Assembly (NCBI GenBank): GCA_019828595.1
Contig: JAHQRK010000036.1
Coordinates: 124,001-188,000, forward strand
Direction: 5' to 3'
DNA length: 64,000 nt
DNA from: Aphanomyces cochlioides
Lineage: Eukaryota > Oomycota > Saprolegniomycetes > Saprolegniales > Verrucalvaceae
The notes under the pieces were generated by a model that searched no databases, was not told the DNA's origin, and saw only the letters and a list, made by a program, of their open reading frames with translations. A program made the translations under genes and the position numbers. How positions within the stretch are numbered: the first letter of the stretch is position 1; every line of letters begins with the position of its first letter. Positions 9,925-21,375 of the stretch are shown here, in pieces.

Positions 9925-11260
9925 CTATGAGCACCACACGAATTGAGATCCAAATTTCGCACAATCGCTTTGAGAGTAAGGAAGAACTTGCTGCGTCAGT
10001 GGCCAGAAGCAGACGTTGTGATTGCCATTGCACTGATTTGTGCTAGTTTGGGAAGGGCTCGGAGTGGGCGAAGGCGACGACGTAGGGTTGGTCGTTGGCG
10101 AAGTGGAAGGCTTGGACGTTGGGACAATCGTTGGGGTAGTAGTCACTGGAGGAGGAGAGTTCGCGCCGCCCAAGCCATCCAGGACAGAGCGGGCATTCTT
10201 CGAAAAACCGTGGCCGTCATGGCTATCCCAATTGATTGACCATGTCATAACTCCACGATACGTCGGGTATGCAGATGGAGGCTTGACGGTATCACATCCG
10301 ACACTTTGAACCAAGCAAGTAAGCGCCCGTCGAACCACTTCATTCGAGACTTGCCCTCGGTTTGCCGAAGACGGACCAGATGGCACACCAAAGGACACTT
10401 GGTCAGGCCGCAGTCCCTTGAACTCCCATCCAGTACCAAAGCTTGTTTTGAATCCTTCAATGAGCATCACACTGCCACCGACCAAACAGTCGACTGTGCC
10501 CTCATTCAATGTCCGACCATCGGAGTAGGTGAAGCCGCCATTGTTGTAATACTGAACGTGGATTTGGGTCAATTCGTTGCGCAATCGGTAAATAAGCCCC
10601 CCAAATACTTCCAAACGATACATAACCACCCTGAACGTAAGGATGCTCTGGGGCCATGCTGAGGTAGAACGACGATCCGACCTTTTGGCGCAGTTGCTTG
10701 ACGGCGGAAATCAAATTGTTAATGATCGGAAGGCCTTGAGAGACTCCATTTTCCAAATCCAAGTCAATGCCGTCGAATCCATATTTCGTGATCAAACCGA
10801 ACACGCTGTTGACGAAGTTGGTGGTTTCAGTCGCATCGCTTAAAGTGACAGAGCCGTTTTGACCACCCAAGGAGAGAACAATGGTCTTTCCAGCAGCTTG
10901 AAGGCTCTTGATGTTGGCAATGAATTGATCTTCCGAGCCGGCGGCTGGATCCAAATCAAAACCAACGTTGCCGTTTCCATTGTTAGTAGCAAACGCGACA
11001 AAAAAGACGTCCCAGTCTTTGCTGATCTGGCTCAAGGGGTAGGTTGGACCAGCAGGATTTTGAAAGTCATGCCAATAACCAACAAGCGTATGAGACGGCA
11101 ATGCCTTGCTTCGGGCTTCCAGGGATGGTGGCGATTGATTGTCGCGAACAGGGGCCCCGAGTTCAAACGATGACAACGACGGTTCGGTTTGGTTGTTGTC
11201 CCATGCGACTGAGCTGGCCATGACAGAGGAAGCGAGGAGCGAGAGAGCAGTGGTTTTCAT
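9925..11260 (-). pseudogene. Secreted GH18 chitinase with C-terminal Ser/Thr/Pro linker, one frameshift
   Basis: From ATG 11260: a hydrophobic signal peptide (MKTTALSLLASSVMASSVAW), then a GH18 barrel of the class III/bacterial-like type. The catalytic motif YGFDGIDLDLENG (D-x-x-D-x-D-x-E) is complete, and SLGGQNG marks strand 3. Just after GSIWGAYLPI the frame is lost near 10590-10605; the second half continues in another frame with RNELTQIHVQYYNNGG and TWSINWD, typical of strands 6-8. A Thr/Pro/Ser-rich linker follows (about 45 residues), then a Cys-containing tail of about 35 residues that may bind a carbohydrate surface. Chitinases hydrolyse beta-1,4-GlcNAc polymers; oomycetes use them on their own wall or on hosts. 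The single break in otherwise preserved sequence suggests recent loss or a base error. Confidence 0.8.
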
Positions 11261-13088
11261 GGTGCAAAAGTAAGAATGATCTAGTGGGGGGATTCTCAAC
11301 GAACGGAACGAAGGACGCTTCGTACTGTACTTTGTGAATCAGCAAAGTTCAACAAGCTGGATCTAGATCGACAGTGGCATTGGACATGAGCAGATGTCGT
11401 ACTCTTTCGTGGACGACTTTCTGTACATTGTACCAATGTCTATATCACAACTCGAATGTGGTCTAAGCTCCATACCCTGCTCACAAGAGAAGACCATACA
11501 TTGCACAATCTAGCTCGTCTGTTGGTTTCATTTGGCTGCGAGTATTTCCAGTGCGCACTTCACACAGCAGTTATCAACACAACCACGGTAGAGTTTGTAA
11601 CACGACAAGGCGCAGCAACATATGACATACCCAACCTATTAATAGTTATTTCGCGATGTTGTGACATTGACGACGTTTTACATAATCCAAGCGACCAGAG
11701 GAAAGCCATCGGGCTTTTCCAAGCTGCCAACAATTCGAGAAAATACAGTCGACTTCGTTCTGAACACGTGAAGAGATGCTACAACTCAGAGACTATCGCA
11801 GAGTAAAGATTAGACGTACGAGATTGTTGGCTTCACTAATTGTGCAATCTACGCCTGTGCTAACTATCAATTGCAGTGACCGAGCATCAAACATTGCTAC
11901 AGTAGACTTCCAAGCACCTGTGGGCCATAATTGAAGACAATCCATTGTGGTGGTGGTTGAACAACCTTAACCGTTGAAGCAATTCTAAAGAAGTACAATA
12001 ATATCGACTTCCGGGGCTCAGATGCTTGTGTTAGGGCCGTCATGGGTTCTGAGTCCAAGGCATGCGTATCGATTCTCTGCATTCCGAATATCTTTTCGAT
12101 TCACATCAGACCCGATTCCGATGGAGCAGCTACTTGTATGCATACCATAGTATCGATCATCACAAATACGAGGTCGTAAAATCTCCATCAGTCTATTGTA
12201 CAAAGAACGAACTAAAACGCCAGCTTTATCGTCAAAGTTCTGTGTCCATGGGGCAGTAACGAGGGTAGGATACGCAGGCAGGTTTGATGGCTAGTGCATA
12301 AGTTCCACGGGTGTTAGCCTCTCCTTGTGGAACCAAATATCATCGGACAACTCTTGATACAGCTCAATTGACCACCGCATATGTTCACCCGTGTACATTA
12401 CAAGGATGCAATTGTTGATTCGTCTTACCATCGAGCAATTTGTCTTTCGATGACGTAAATTGTTCCGAGAGTCCTGCTCCGAACACCATCGATGTTTTTC
12501 TACCGTTGATCATAGGAACACCTCTAGGAACCTGCTGAAACCACAAAATCAGACAAGCGCTCGCGGATATCTGGAGCTGTAAGTTCGTCCTGCCCCCTGC
12601 CTCTGATCTGACGCCCTTCACTCGCAATCTCAAACTTCCCCCATCATTCAGCTTCCTCAATTGTGCCATGAACATTCTCGTCTCAGCCACATTTCCCAGC
12701 GCACAATGGCATTTTGTCACTGGAAAGTTGAACGAGCAGTATATGAATCAGGCAATTTTGCTGTACAATAAACCACCGATTGATAAGATCCATGGACAGT
12801 TGGAGTTCACGTAGCGTTGGATGACCAGCAAAGCTGGAGGTGGAGTTAACTTTGCCATCACAATCAAGTTGAATCAAATGTAACAACGTCACGATGCAGA
12901 CTTGTTTTCGACACAAAGTAAAGACAACACCGTACTCTGCAAACAAGTTCTGGATGTTTGTCAAAGGAAATGCCAACCATAAGCAATCGGAGCTTCAACT
13001 GATTCGGCCGAACCAGCAAACGCTGCCAAAACCGCGTCCCAACCGCCCAGGAAAATCCTCATTCTCAAATTTGCCCACTTCAGCAAAA
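11261..13088. other. Intergenic region between two chitinase genes
   Basis: About 1.8 kb without a recognisable gene. Several open frames of 60-115 codons on both strands match nothing I know and overlap each other. The 5' regions of both chitinase genes lie at its two ends, so their promoters must be here: the genes point away from each other. I saw no conserved element to name. Confidence 0.5.
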
Positions 13089-14482
13089 ATGACGCTTATC
13101 CCAAAGTCCGCCCTTCTTGCCCTGGCCTTGGCCATGATATCCCCTGTTGAAGCTGCCTACAAGAATGTCGTCTACTACATGGAGTGGGCGATCTACGCTC
13201 GCAATTTCGGCATCTTCGATTTGGACTGGTCCAAGATTACCCACGTCAACTATGCCTTTGGCAAACCGACCGCAGACGGCACGGTGACGATCTATGACAG
13301 TTGGGCTGCTGTTCAAAAGCGCTGGCCTGAGCACGGTGACTCTTGGAACGATCAAGGCAATGGCTTGTACGGCAACTTTGGCCAAGGATTCAAGCAGAAG
13401 CTCCAAAACCGAGGCACCAAGTTTGGGCTGTCAATTGGCGGTTGGACGATGAGTGACCTATTCAGCGGGATTGCTAGCATCGAAACAAGCCGCCGAACAT
13501 TTGCGAAGAGCGCTGTGAAGCTCATGACTGACTTGGGCTTGGATTTTGTCGACATTGATTGGGAATACCCAGTGGAAGGCGGCAATGACTCACCTCCTGT
13601 ACAACACCGCCCTGACGATATGGCGAATTACGTGCTTTTGTTGAAAGCTATCCGCGACGAGTTCAAGACCCTGCCATTCAAGGCAGAACTGAGTGTGGCA
13701 TCTCCTGCTGGCCCTCAAATTTACCGCCACTGGGACTTTACTTCGATCTGCGGTCAATTGGACCATATCAATATCATGGCATACGATTTAGCTGGCAGTT
13801 GGAGCAACTACACTGATCACCAAGCCAACCTGTACGAAGACCCCAACCATCCTGCTGGTCTCAAGTATTCTGCCCACACTGCCGTCCAAGATTACATCAA
13901 AGGTGGTTGTCCGAGCAACAAGATCGTCTTGGGAATTCAAGCGTACGGTCGATCGTTTGAAAACACGGCTGGCCTGTACAGCAGCTTTACTCCTCCGACC
14001 AAGGGTTCGTGGGTCTCTGGGTCTGATGTGCTGGTGTTTGGGACTACAAGGCGTTTTCCCAAGCTGGTGCGACCGAGTTTTACGACGCGAAGCTTGGTGT
14101 GACGTACAGCTACGACCCACATGCCAAGATGTTCATCTCGTACGAAGGGCCCAAGAGTTTGGCTCAAAAGCTGGACTATATCAAGAAGTACAACTTGGGG
14201 GGAACAATGTTTTGGCCTGGAGATGCTGACGTCCCGACTTCCAACGCTCGTTCATTGATTGCTGATATGTGCGGTGGCGTGGTTCAGCCATGCTCCGCCA
14301 CGTCACAGGCTTGTTCTTTGAACAGCCGAGTGTCTGCCGCCAGTGAATTGCACGTTGAAGTCACTTCAAGATCAAGACCAAGACTCAACGACCAAGGCTC
14401 AGCCGGAAGACTGCCGTACGGTCGGAGAAGACAATCAAGAGTTCAACAAGTCAAGGGAGAGAAGATGAGATTTAGATCTTAA
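13089..14482 (+). pseudogene. Secreted GH18 chitinase (bacterial/fungal class V type), one frameshift
   Basis: From ATG 13089: signal peptide (MTLIPKSALLALALAMISPVEA), then the GH18 fold beginning YKNVVYYMEWAIYARNF. Also seen are KFGLSIGGWTMSD (strand 3), the catalytic LDFVDIDWEYP with its general-acid Glu, and HINIMAYDLAGSW and LGIQAYGRSF (strands 6-7). Near 14035 the frame shifts at a T-run: WDYKAFSQAGA follows in the next frame, then GPKSLAQKLDYIKK and GGTMFWPGDAD, which completes the barrel. About 65 residues follow to the stop at 14482 and look unlike any domain; a second shift in the tail is possible. It is not closely related to the chitinase at 9925-11260. One base missing at a homopolymer is the only clear defect. 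Confidence 0.8.
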
Positions 14483-14581
14483 TCTCAGTTTGTGTTTTGC
14501 TAGCTACTGCGCAAGTCAATCAAGTGCATATTCACAGGAGGCGGCACTCCCCTATCTGTGTGTTTGAGTTGACGAAACGCG

Positions 14582-17500
14582 GTGGTTTCAAGGAAACCGC
14601 ACAAAGTATACTTTAGTGATAGTGTACCGAGCACATTTGGTAATCCGGATACGATGGATCCAACCGGAACCGAAGAGGAACACAAGGAAGGACATTTTGA
14701 AATTTGCACGGAGATGGAACACTCTGGGACTGTCTTGCCGCAAGGCAATGACGGTCTAGGTGAACCTGAAGAAGCGACAGCCGAGCGAGAAGATGAGGCA
14801 AGAGGAGACAACGCGGACGACGAAGCGAGTTCTGAAGACGGTTCAGTGGACAGCTCAGCGGACGGTTCAGATGGCGAAGTCAAGGACATGAGCAATGTCT
14901 ACATTTCCGAAGACGAAGATGATGACCGCGACCTGGATGAGAAGACGCGGAAGCACCTCGAAATGCGGGAGCAGAATCGGATCAACCGAGAACGACGTGA
15001 ACGCCGCAAGATCGAGAAATATGGACCGAATTTCCGTCGCGCAGAGTCAGATTCCTCCGTCACATACCTCAGCGGCGAAGACACCGATGGATACAAGGAG
15101 CGTACGTATCAGAAAGCGCAAACGAAGAAGGCGGAGCAAAAGCGCAAGAACAAAGAACTCATGCGACGCAATCAATGAATGTATTCAACCGTGGTTGTTA
15201 CAGATATCAAGCACCCGCGGATCACGAACTTTGATCGCAAGTTCCTAGTCGAATGGAAAAAGAAGCGCCTGGAGTACGAACGGCTGCTCCGAGACAAGTG
15301 TCGACATGCGGGCAATGCGAAGAGTCAAATGGTCGGATACATCGAGTCATGCGATCCGAGCCTGCTGCGCGCCATGTGTGAAACGATCTGGTTCGAACCC
15401 GACATCACGGAAGAGCGATTGCGTGAGAAGACCGAGGAGATTCTGAGCACACCGTCTCATTCATTTGGAATTACTGAAGCTGACCTAGAGGATTACTGCC
15501 ACGATCTGCGCATGCCGGCTACAGGCTCGGTTGCCAGTCGTCTAGACCTATTCATGATGCAAGTCAACGACGTCATTGACAGATACGCATTGAAGGAAGA
15601 CCTCCAGGTGAAGGGAAGTCTCAAGATGTTTTTGAAAGCAGTGGTTTACCGAATCGACCCACCTGTACTGTCAAATCTGGTGCGCGATCAGATCAAGCGT
15701 GAACCAGTCTCCACGATCGTCGAATTTGCCAAAGTTGTGCGCGAACAAATGGATCGCATCGAAGCGTCGGACCGACTAGCGCAACAACAAGGCCTGGTCA
15801 GCAAGAAGCGGAGCCCGCCGATAGGGTGGACCAACAGCGATGTCAAACGACGACGAGGAACACCATTCAAGGTGCATTTTGACAAAGTCACGGGTTGGGG
15901 CGACGAAAAGGGAGTCGTCGGAGCCGGAAGCCAGTATGCTGAAGAGCAAGCGTACGACTTACTCCGTGATCATGAAGAACGCAAGCAGCGCGCAGAAGAA
16001 AGACGAAGAGTCTGGGAGAACACGCGTTACAACCGAAATTCGGCAAGTCCTGGTCGCCGTGGCCCCGCTGGTGGCCACGGGTCAGGCAACTCGAACTCAC
16101 CCTTTAGGAACGACAAGTACGGACCCAAGGACACGCAAGCGAGAACAGACAAGCCTGGTTATCGCGAAGGCAACATAGTCTGCTATGCATGTCAGAAGCC
16201 GGGACACAAGTCGAACGAGTGCCCGGAAAACAGTCCGAACTCACAACTCAGAGGGTACCGCAAAGGAAGGAATGCGATAAAGCGATTCAAGCGGAACTAC
16301 AAGAAGAAGCCGAAGGTTCAGCGCGCTTGGCTAAAGGCAAGAGCCGCTGTGACGAGCGAAACAGAGGAAGAAGAGCGATGGATCGTGCTGAACGATGCGC
16401 TTGAAGTGCCCTACTGTCCAGATACCGGCGCCGACCAGGACATCATTCCAAGACGAATGGTGGACGCACTCATCAAGGAGCGACCAAGTGTGAAGATTGT
16501 GACGCTGGCTGAACCTATCAGTGGAACAGGATGCAACGACATGCAGTTTGAAACAAAGTCCTACGTCGAACTGAGACTCAGTTTGCAAACAGCAGCGGGA
16601 ATGGTCAAGATCCCTGGAAGACGAGTGTGCTACATTGTTGAAGAAGGCAACGAATTCCTAGCTTCCCACGACATACTCAAATCGATCGGGCTCGATATTG
16701 ATCGGTGGTTGGAACAAGTCACGATTCAGCAGCGTGAAGCGGACGGTGACGATCTGGGTGCTGAGTCTGACGCCGGCATAGTATGTGCGCGGAAGTCGAC
16801 CAGCGATGTCGAAGAAGAAGAAGAAGACCGCATGTGGAAGTCGACTCGAAGAGAAGAACACGATGACGACGATACGCGTATGTCTGACCCTAGTGGTCAT
16901 GACGTCGGTATGCGATTGTCTCGTGTGCCGAGTGATGACGTCGATACGCGAGTGTCTGGCCCTCGAGGTCATGACATCGGTAGTCGTATGTCTTGCTCGA
17001 AGACTGATGACGTCGATACGCGCAAGTCGGGCCAAAGCAGTCATGACGGCGGTAGTCGTGTGTCTCGGTGGATGTTTGATGACGCCGGTATGCGCGAGTC
17101 GGACCTATGTAGTCAAGATGGCGATACGCGAGTGTCTCGAACAAGAAACATACGAGTCAAGAACGTGCGAGTCTATTCGATGCAGTTGCGATTACCCGCG
17201 GCCAAGAACAAGCTTGAAGAAGCTCTGCAGGAGATGGTGGTGAGTGCTGTGAAGAACGGTTTCCCACAAGAGCTGGCTGCGCATATGTGGAAAGTGCTGA
17301 TCGAATACGACATCTGGAGAATCAAGTTCAACGGGTCAGATCCCCCTGCGAAGGTCAAGCCATTGCGGGTGACACCCAAAGCCGGATGAGTTCCATACCG
17401 ATGCAAAGGAAGGAAGAACAATCCGCTGGAAGAGAGATTTTTGCAGCTATTTGCTCAAGAGTTGCTGGACGCTGGAGTCAACAAGCGCAACCAGCAGTCA

Positions 17501-18626
17501 GCGTGGTGCAGTCCTGTCAACCCAGTCATGAAGCCTGAAGGAAGAAAGTCACTGAAGACGGCGGACAAATGGACTGACGATGATGTATTGAAACATTTTA
17601 GGCTGACGAACGACTATCGAGTGATCAACAGCAAGACAGAGCCGAAAGCGGGCACGTTTCAAACGACAATTACGCAACATCTCAAGGGAATGCAAGCGAT
17701 GGGAGTGTTCGATCTACCCAAGTGCTTCTGGCAGTTTCCGCTACACGAAGACAGTCGCGACATGCTCTCATTCATGCTGAACGGATGTGTCTACACACCT
17801 GATCGCGTCATGCAAGGCCACGTCGACTCAGCTTTATACGTGCAAGCGACGAGCGAGGAGTGCTACGCTCCTCTGCTGTTGAAGCACCTGCTTGTCTGGA
17901 TTGACGATATCCGAGTGTTTGCCAAGAACGCAGAGGAGTATCTCGAAACACTGCACAAGTTCTTTGGATTAGTGGATCGTCATGGTTTCAAGCTATCGCC
18001 GTCGAAGACCGTGCTATTCACGAAAGAAGTCAAGTGGTGCGGACGAATACTGAGCGGTGAAGGAGTCAAGCAAGACCCGGAACGAATCGAACAACTCTGC
18101 GCGATCCCATACCCCACGAACGCTGGCGACCTGCAACAGTTTGTGTGCGCCGCGAATTGGACCCGCGACTCGATTACGGAATATGCGATGACGGTGGAAC
18201 CATTGCAACAAGCGCTGAACAACGCTCTTGAAGGCAAAGCGAAGAAGAAGCGAATCGCCTCGGGCATCAAGATCGAGCTCACTGAAGGTGAAAAAGCTGC
18301 ATTCGATGCTGTGAAGTCCAAGATGCGGGCGGTGGTGGACTTGTCGCACCCACGTGCTGACGCCACACTGTGCCTGTTCACGGATGCCAGCGATCGAGGA
18401 TGGTCTATTATTGTTACGCAGGTTGACAAGATTGACGAAGAGAAGGCGATACACGAACATCAGCACGAAATGCTCGTTTGTCAATCTGGAATGATTACTG
18501 GAGCGCAGAAGTCGTGGTCGGTGATCGAGAAGGAAGCGTACCCTATCGCGCGTGCATGCGAGAAACTCAACTATCTACTCATGCGTCTCGACGGCTTTAG
18601 GATGTACTGCGATCACAAGAACCTCA
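14582..18626 (+). mobile_element. Ty3/gypsy retroelement 1, gag-pol, 3'-truncated
   Basis: A single frame (first ATG 14654) stays open to about 18634 apart from two TGA codons, at 15176-15178 and 17387-17389. In order: an acidic N-terminal region; gag (RITNFDRKFLVEWKKKR); a CCHC zinc knuckle CYACQKPGHKSNEC; retropepsin PYCPDTGADQDIIPRR; the 12-residue repeats at 16862-17149; reverse transcriptase with FRLTNDYRVINSKTEP, GVFDLPKCFWQFPLHED and the catalytic VWIDDIRVFAK; and RNase H starting at CLFTDASDRGWS. After YCDHKNLI it stops abruptly against SET-domain sequence, so the rest of RNase H, the integrase and the 3' LTR are absent. No 5' LTR was recognised in the roughly 100 bp between the chitinase and gag. 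Ty3/gypsy assignment rests on domain content and motif style, as integrase order cannot be seen. Confidence 0.85.
16862..17149 (+). repeat. Eight in-frame 36-bp repeats inside gag-pol
   Basis: Eight consecutive 12-residue units of the form (D/H)D-x-(D/G)-(T/M/S)-R-x-S plus four variable residues, for example DDVDTRVSGPRG, HDIGSRMSCSKT, DDVDTRKSGQSS. Units alternate between a DDxDTR and an HDxGxR type over most of the array, giving a 72-bp higher-order period. It lies between protease and reverse transcriptase in a charged, likely disordered linker. Confidence 0.85.
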
Positions 18627-18863
18627 TATGTTGACGCAAAAGACTGTGGAAACTTGGCACGCTTTATCAATCACTCTTGTTTGCCCAATTGTCGCTTTGA
18701 AACGTGGTACGTCGATAAGGCGCCACGCCTGGTCGTCGTAGCGAGATTTGACCTCCAAAGAGGCAGCATTTTGACATTGCACTACATGGACGACAAATGG
18801 AATATTCCCTGTTTATGTGGGATCTGTGATGGCTCGTATTTAGCTCCACCATCCGATGTTTAG
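18627..18863 (+). pseudogene. SET-domain methyltransferase gene, 3' fragment
   Basis: Encodes 78 residues: YVDAKDCGNLARFINHSC, PNC, then LHYMD and a cysteine-containing post-SET tail (CLCGICDGS), ending at TAG 18863. NHSC and the tyrosine motif belong to the AdoMet- and lysine-binding core of SET lysine methyltransferases. The pre-SET and N-terminal SET halves are absent because retroelement sequence adjoins at 18626. The fragment is undamaged over its length, so it is either the end of a gene cut by the element or a piece carried along with it. The open frame upstream is retroelement sequence read in a different frame. Confidence 0.75.
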
Positions 18864-20087
18864 CTTTGAATAAAGTATTTGAGTCGCTAGACCCTGCTTA
18901 GACCTTGATGTTGAGGTATGTAAATTTCATCGATAAATCCAAGAATTTTGTTTGCATGCTGTGATCGCCAGCTTCAAAATGTGGACGACCATAATAGAAT
19001 GCTTCCGCCTACTTCAGCCAGCAAATGTGGACTAATATACTCCACCAATTTATTCAAGGGCATGCATCAGGCGGTTGATCTAAGCAGAATTCATCATAAA
19101 TTCCACATAAACAAGGAATATCCTGGTGTTGTCTTTGTACAGCAAAGTAAATTGCTGCCTCTGATGCTGTGAAATCTTGAAATGACTACTAGCCATGGCA
19201 TCTTATATGCCTTGTTTCGAAACAACAATTGGGTAAATAACAGCGATTGCTAATGTGTGTCAAATTTCCCGAGTTTATTTGCTCAACGAAGAGTTTGTCG
19301 ATCATAGTGTGAAAGCATTGTCATCAAAAGCATGAACTACGCTGCCAGCGTTGTTGTCGTCAAAAAACGGACGACCAAAATAGAATGCTTCCGGGTTGTA
19401 TTCACACTATTTGACCACGACGACCGAATTGGCTGGTCTATGCTCGGCGGGTCACAAAATGTACTTGACAAGGGAATTTCTGGCCTGATTGAAGTTGAAA
19501 ACTGACTGTTTTCGTAAGTACCACCACTGCTGACTCTATTTCTGTCGCATGCGTGACTTTGTCAATCTGTTTTCCCTCTGAAGTGCGGTGTATCACCCCA
19601 ATTCGTACTTAAATTTACTCAATTTGCGTTATTCAGCATTCTAATTGACTATTCAGCATTCTATTAGACTTTTACCCAGTTCCCGATTACGCTGAGTTGC
19701 AATCCACCGCACTCTTTAACGTGGATGACCTTCTTCCATCTGCCAATGGCTTGGGTGCGACGCTCCCACGATCCTTTGTTCTTGATCCGACGACTTCTCG
19801 ACACCTGATGTGGTCCCCAGACGTTTTTTTGGTTTGTTCGACTCCTTCCCCCGCTCGCAGGTCCGACTCGCCGCTCAGTTTCACGTGACACGCGATTGAC
19901 CACGCAATGTGGAAATCTTCGTGCACGGGCTGCCACGCTGTTGAACTTGGTTCGCGGCCAAGCGCGGCATAGTCGGCATGGTCCATGGTGCTCATTGCCA
20001 TGGATTTCCCGTTGGCGCATACTCCCGACACGCCGGCGATAGAGACAAGGGCTGCTTCAACATGAGAGTCTCTAGGGTGTAATTATT
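18864..20087. other. Intergenic region with short repeats
   Basis: No gene recognised. A 24-bp sequence (GACGACCANAATAGAATGCTTCCG, one variable base) occurs at about 18985 and again at about 19368. Near 19632-19672 a 20-bp unit (TATTCAGCATTCTAATTGAC) is repeated in tandem with small changes. Open frames at 19664-20031 match nothing known. Confidence 0.5.
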
Positions 20088-20132
20088 GCTCCGCTGCGAT
20101 CATATACAGGCTGTATATGATCGCGGCGGAGC
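20088..20132. repeat. 22-bp near-perfect palindrome upstream of the GDSL gene
   Basis: Arm 20088-20109 (GCTCCGCTGCGATCATATAC...) pairs with 20111-20132 with one mismatch and a single-base loop. It lies 117 bp before the ATG of the GDSL hydrolase, where a promoter or 5' UTR would be. It could be a dyad binding site, a hairpin or a small transposon remnant. Confidence 0.7.
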
Positions 20133-20248
20133 AGATTGGATAAATACTGTATTGTCACAAGCGAAAGTTATGGCTGCGGCAAGCATCCAAGTTGTGATCG
20201 ACGGCATTCTCGAATTTGCCTTGCGTTGCGCATTGCCAAGTCCCAAGT

Positions 20249-21091
20249 ATGGCGTCCTTTGCTCGAACGCTCGTCGTGGCCGCTCTCGCCATCGTGTCGA
20301 CTGCAAAGTACACTGACATTCGCAAGGTCGTCAGCTTTGGTGATTCTGACACCGACACTGGCAATGGCGCTTTCGTGCTCACGAAAGGACTCATACCTCA
20401 GTCGCCGTACTACAATGGACGCTTTAGCAATGGACCAACCTACATTGAATTGACTGCTGCGGCTCTGAATGCCACCCTGGACAATCGTGCAGTTGCTGGG
20501 GCGACAGCGGACAACTCCAAGATTCCAGCAGTGTATGTATTGGGTGCCAACGAGACTTTCAAGCCACCGAGTGTGGTCGAACAAGTGTCGTCGTATCTGA
20601 AGCAGACGAAAGGGTCCAGCCACGACCGCACGCTCTTCACCATCTTAATTGGCTTCAACGATGATAGATTGAACACCGATCTTCGTCTCAACAGGACGGG
20701 CGAAGACATTGCGGAGTCGATCTACAATCAGTGGGAGGCGCTTGCGAAGGAAGGCGCAACGAACATCGCGTCGATCGTTCAACCTCTCCAAGAATCTCAA
20801 TTCCTCGTCGAACATAGCCTTCAGATGCACAAGCTGGCGGACAAGTTTAAGCAACGCTACCCTTCTGCCAATTTGGGTTTGTACGAACTCCCTGCACTGG
20901 TCGCGACGGTGCTGGCTGCTCCTCTTGCATTTGGCTTTGAGCATGGCTTCTTTGATCCCTGCTTCAACGGCACTCACTTGTGTGCAGACCCTGACAAGTA
21001 CCTCGTATTTGACAGTGCGCGCCATGCCACGGCGGCATTCCATCGAGTGATCAGTGCCAGCTTTGTCGACTTTATTCGCAAGTGGTATTAG
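20249..21091 (+). CDS. Secreted GDSL-type lipase/esterase
   Basis: 280 aa, start ATG 20249, which begins a signal peptide (MASFARTLVVAALAIVSTAK); an upstream in-frame start is not needed. Block I is VSFGDSDTDTGN (nucleophile Ser of the GDS motif). YNGRFSNGPTYIEL is typical of the plant/fungal SGNH family, GFNDD is the block-III Asn region (G-x-N-D), and DSARHATAAFH near the C-terminus supplies the Asp-His pair, with Ala in place of the usual Pro of DxxHP. The family hydrolyses ester bonds of lipids or acylated sugars. Secretion makes an extracellular, possibly nutritional or host-directed role likely; the substrate cannot be inferred. Uninterrupted, no introns. The retroelement LTR begins 20 bp after its stop. 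Confidence 0.88.
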   Translation: MASFARTLVVAALAIVSTAKYTDIRKVVSFGDSDTDTGNGAFVLTKGLIPQSPYYNGRFSNGPTYIELTAAALNATLDNRAVAGATADNSKIPAVYVLGANETFKPPSVVEQVSSYLKQTKGSSHDRTLFTILIGFNDDRLNTDLRLNRTGEDIAESIYNQWEALAKEGATNIASIVQPLQESQFLVEHSLQMHKLADKFKQRYPSANLGLYELPALVATVLAAPLAFGFEHGFFDPCFNGTHLCADPDKYLVFDSARHATAAFHRVISASFVDFIRKWY

Positions 21092-21111
21092 CCAAGAGCG
21101 TGCAACTTTTT

Positions 21112-21342
21112 TGTTGCGTGCCAATCAGATCAAAATGTGTTTGAGCGATGCCCGTTACAAATTAACGTTAGGATAGACTTTTTGGGATAGACTTTTTGGG
21201 ATAGCCCAAGGGTCACTTTACAAATTTCGTTAACTCAATAAACTTGTGTCCCGGCATCCCCTCTGCGTGGTGAAGTTGAAAGGACCTCTATTCTTCCTCT
21301 GCAAGTGCCATCGATCTAAAGTGAGTGGCACCTTATTATACA
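21112..21342 (+). repeat. 5' LTR of retroelement 2
   Basis: Starts TGTTGCGTGCCAA and ends near TTATACA, matching 28473-28697 along its length (shared core GTGTCCCGGCATCCCCTCTG). It contains a local duplication of GGATAGACTTTTTG that the other copy lacks. Divergence between the copies indicates an old insertion. Confidence 0.75.
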
Positions 21343-21375
21343 ACTTTGTAGCCTAACAAACGTCAAATTTGGCAC

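Noticed and set aside
11456..12976. Open frames of 60-116 codons between the chitinases
   Set aside because: They overlap on both strands and show no domain, signal peptide or conserved pattern.
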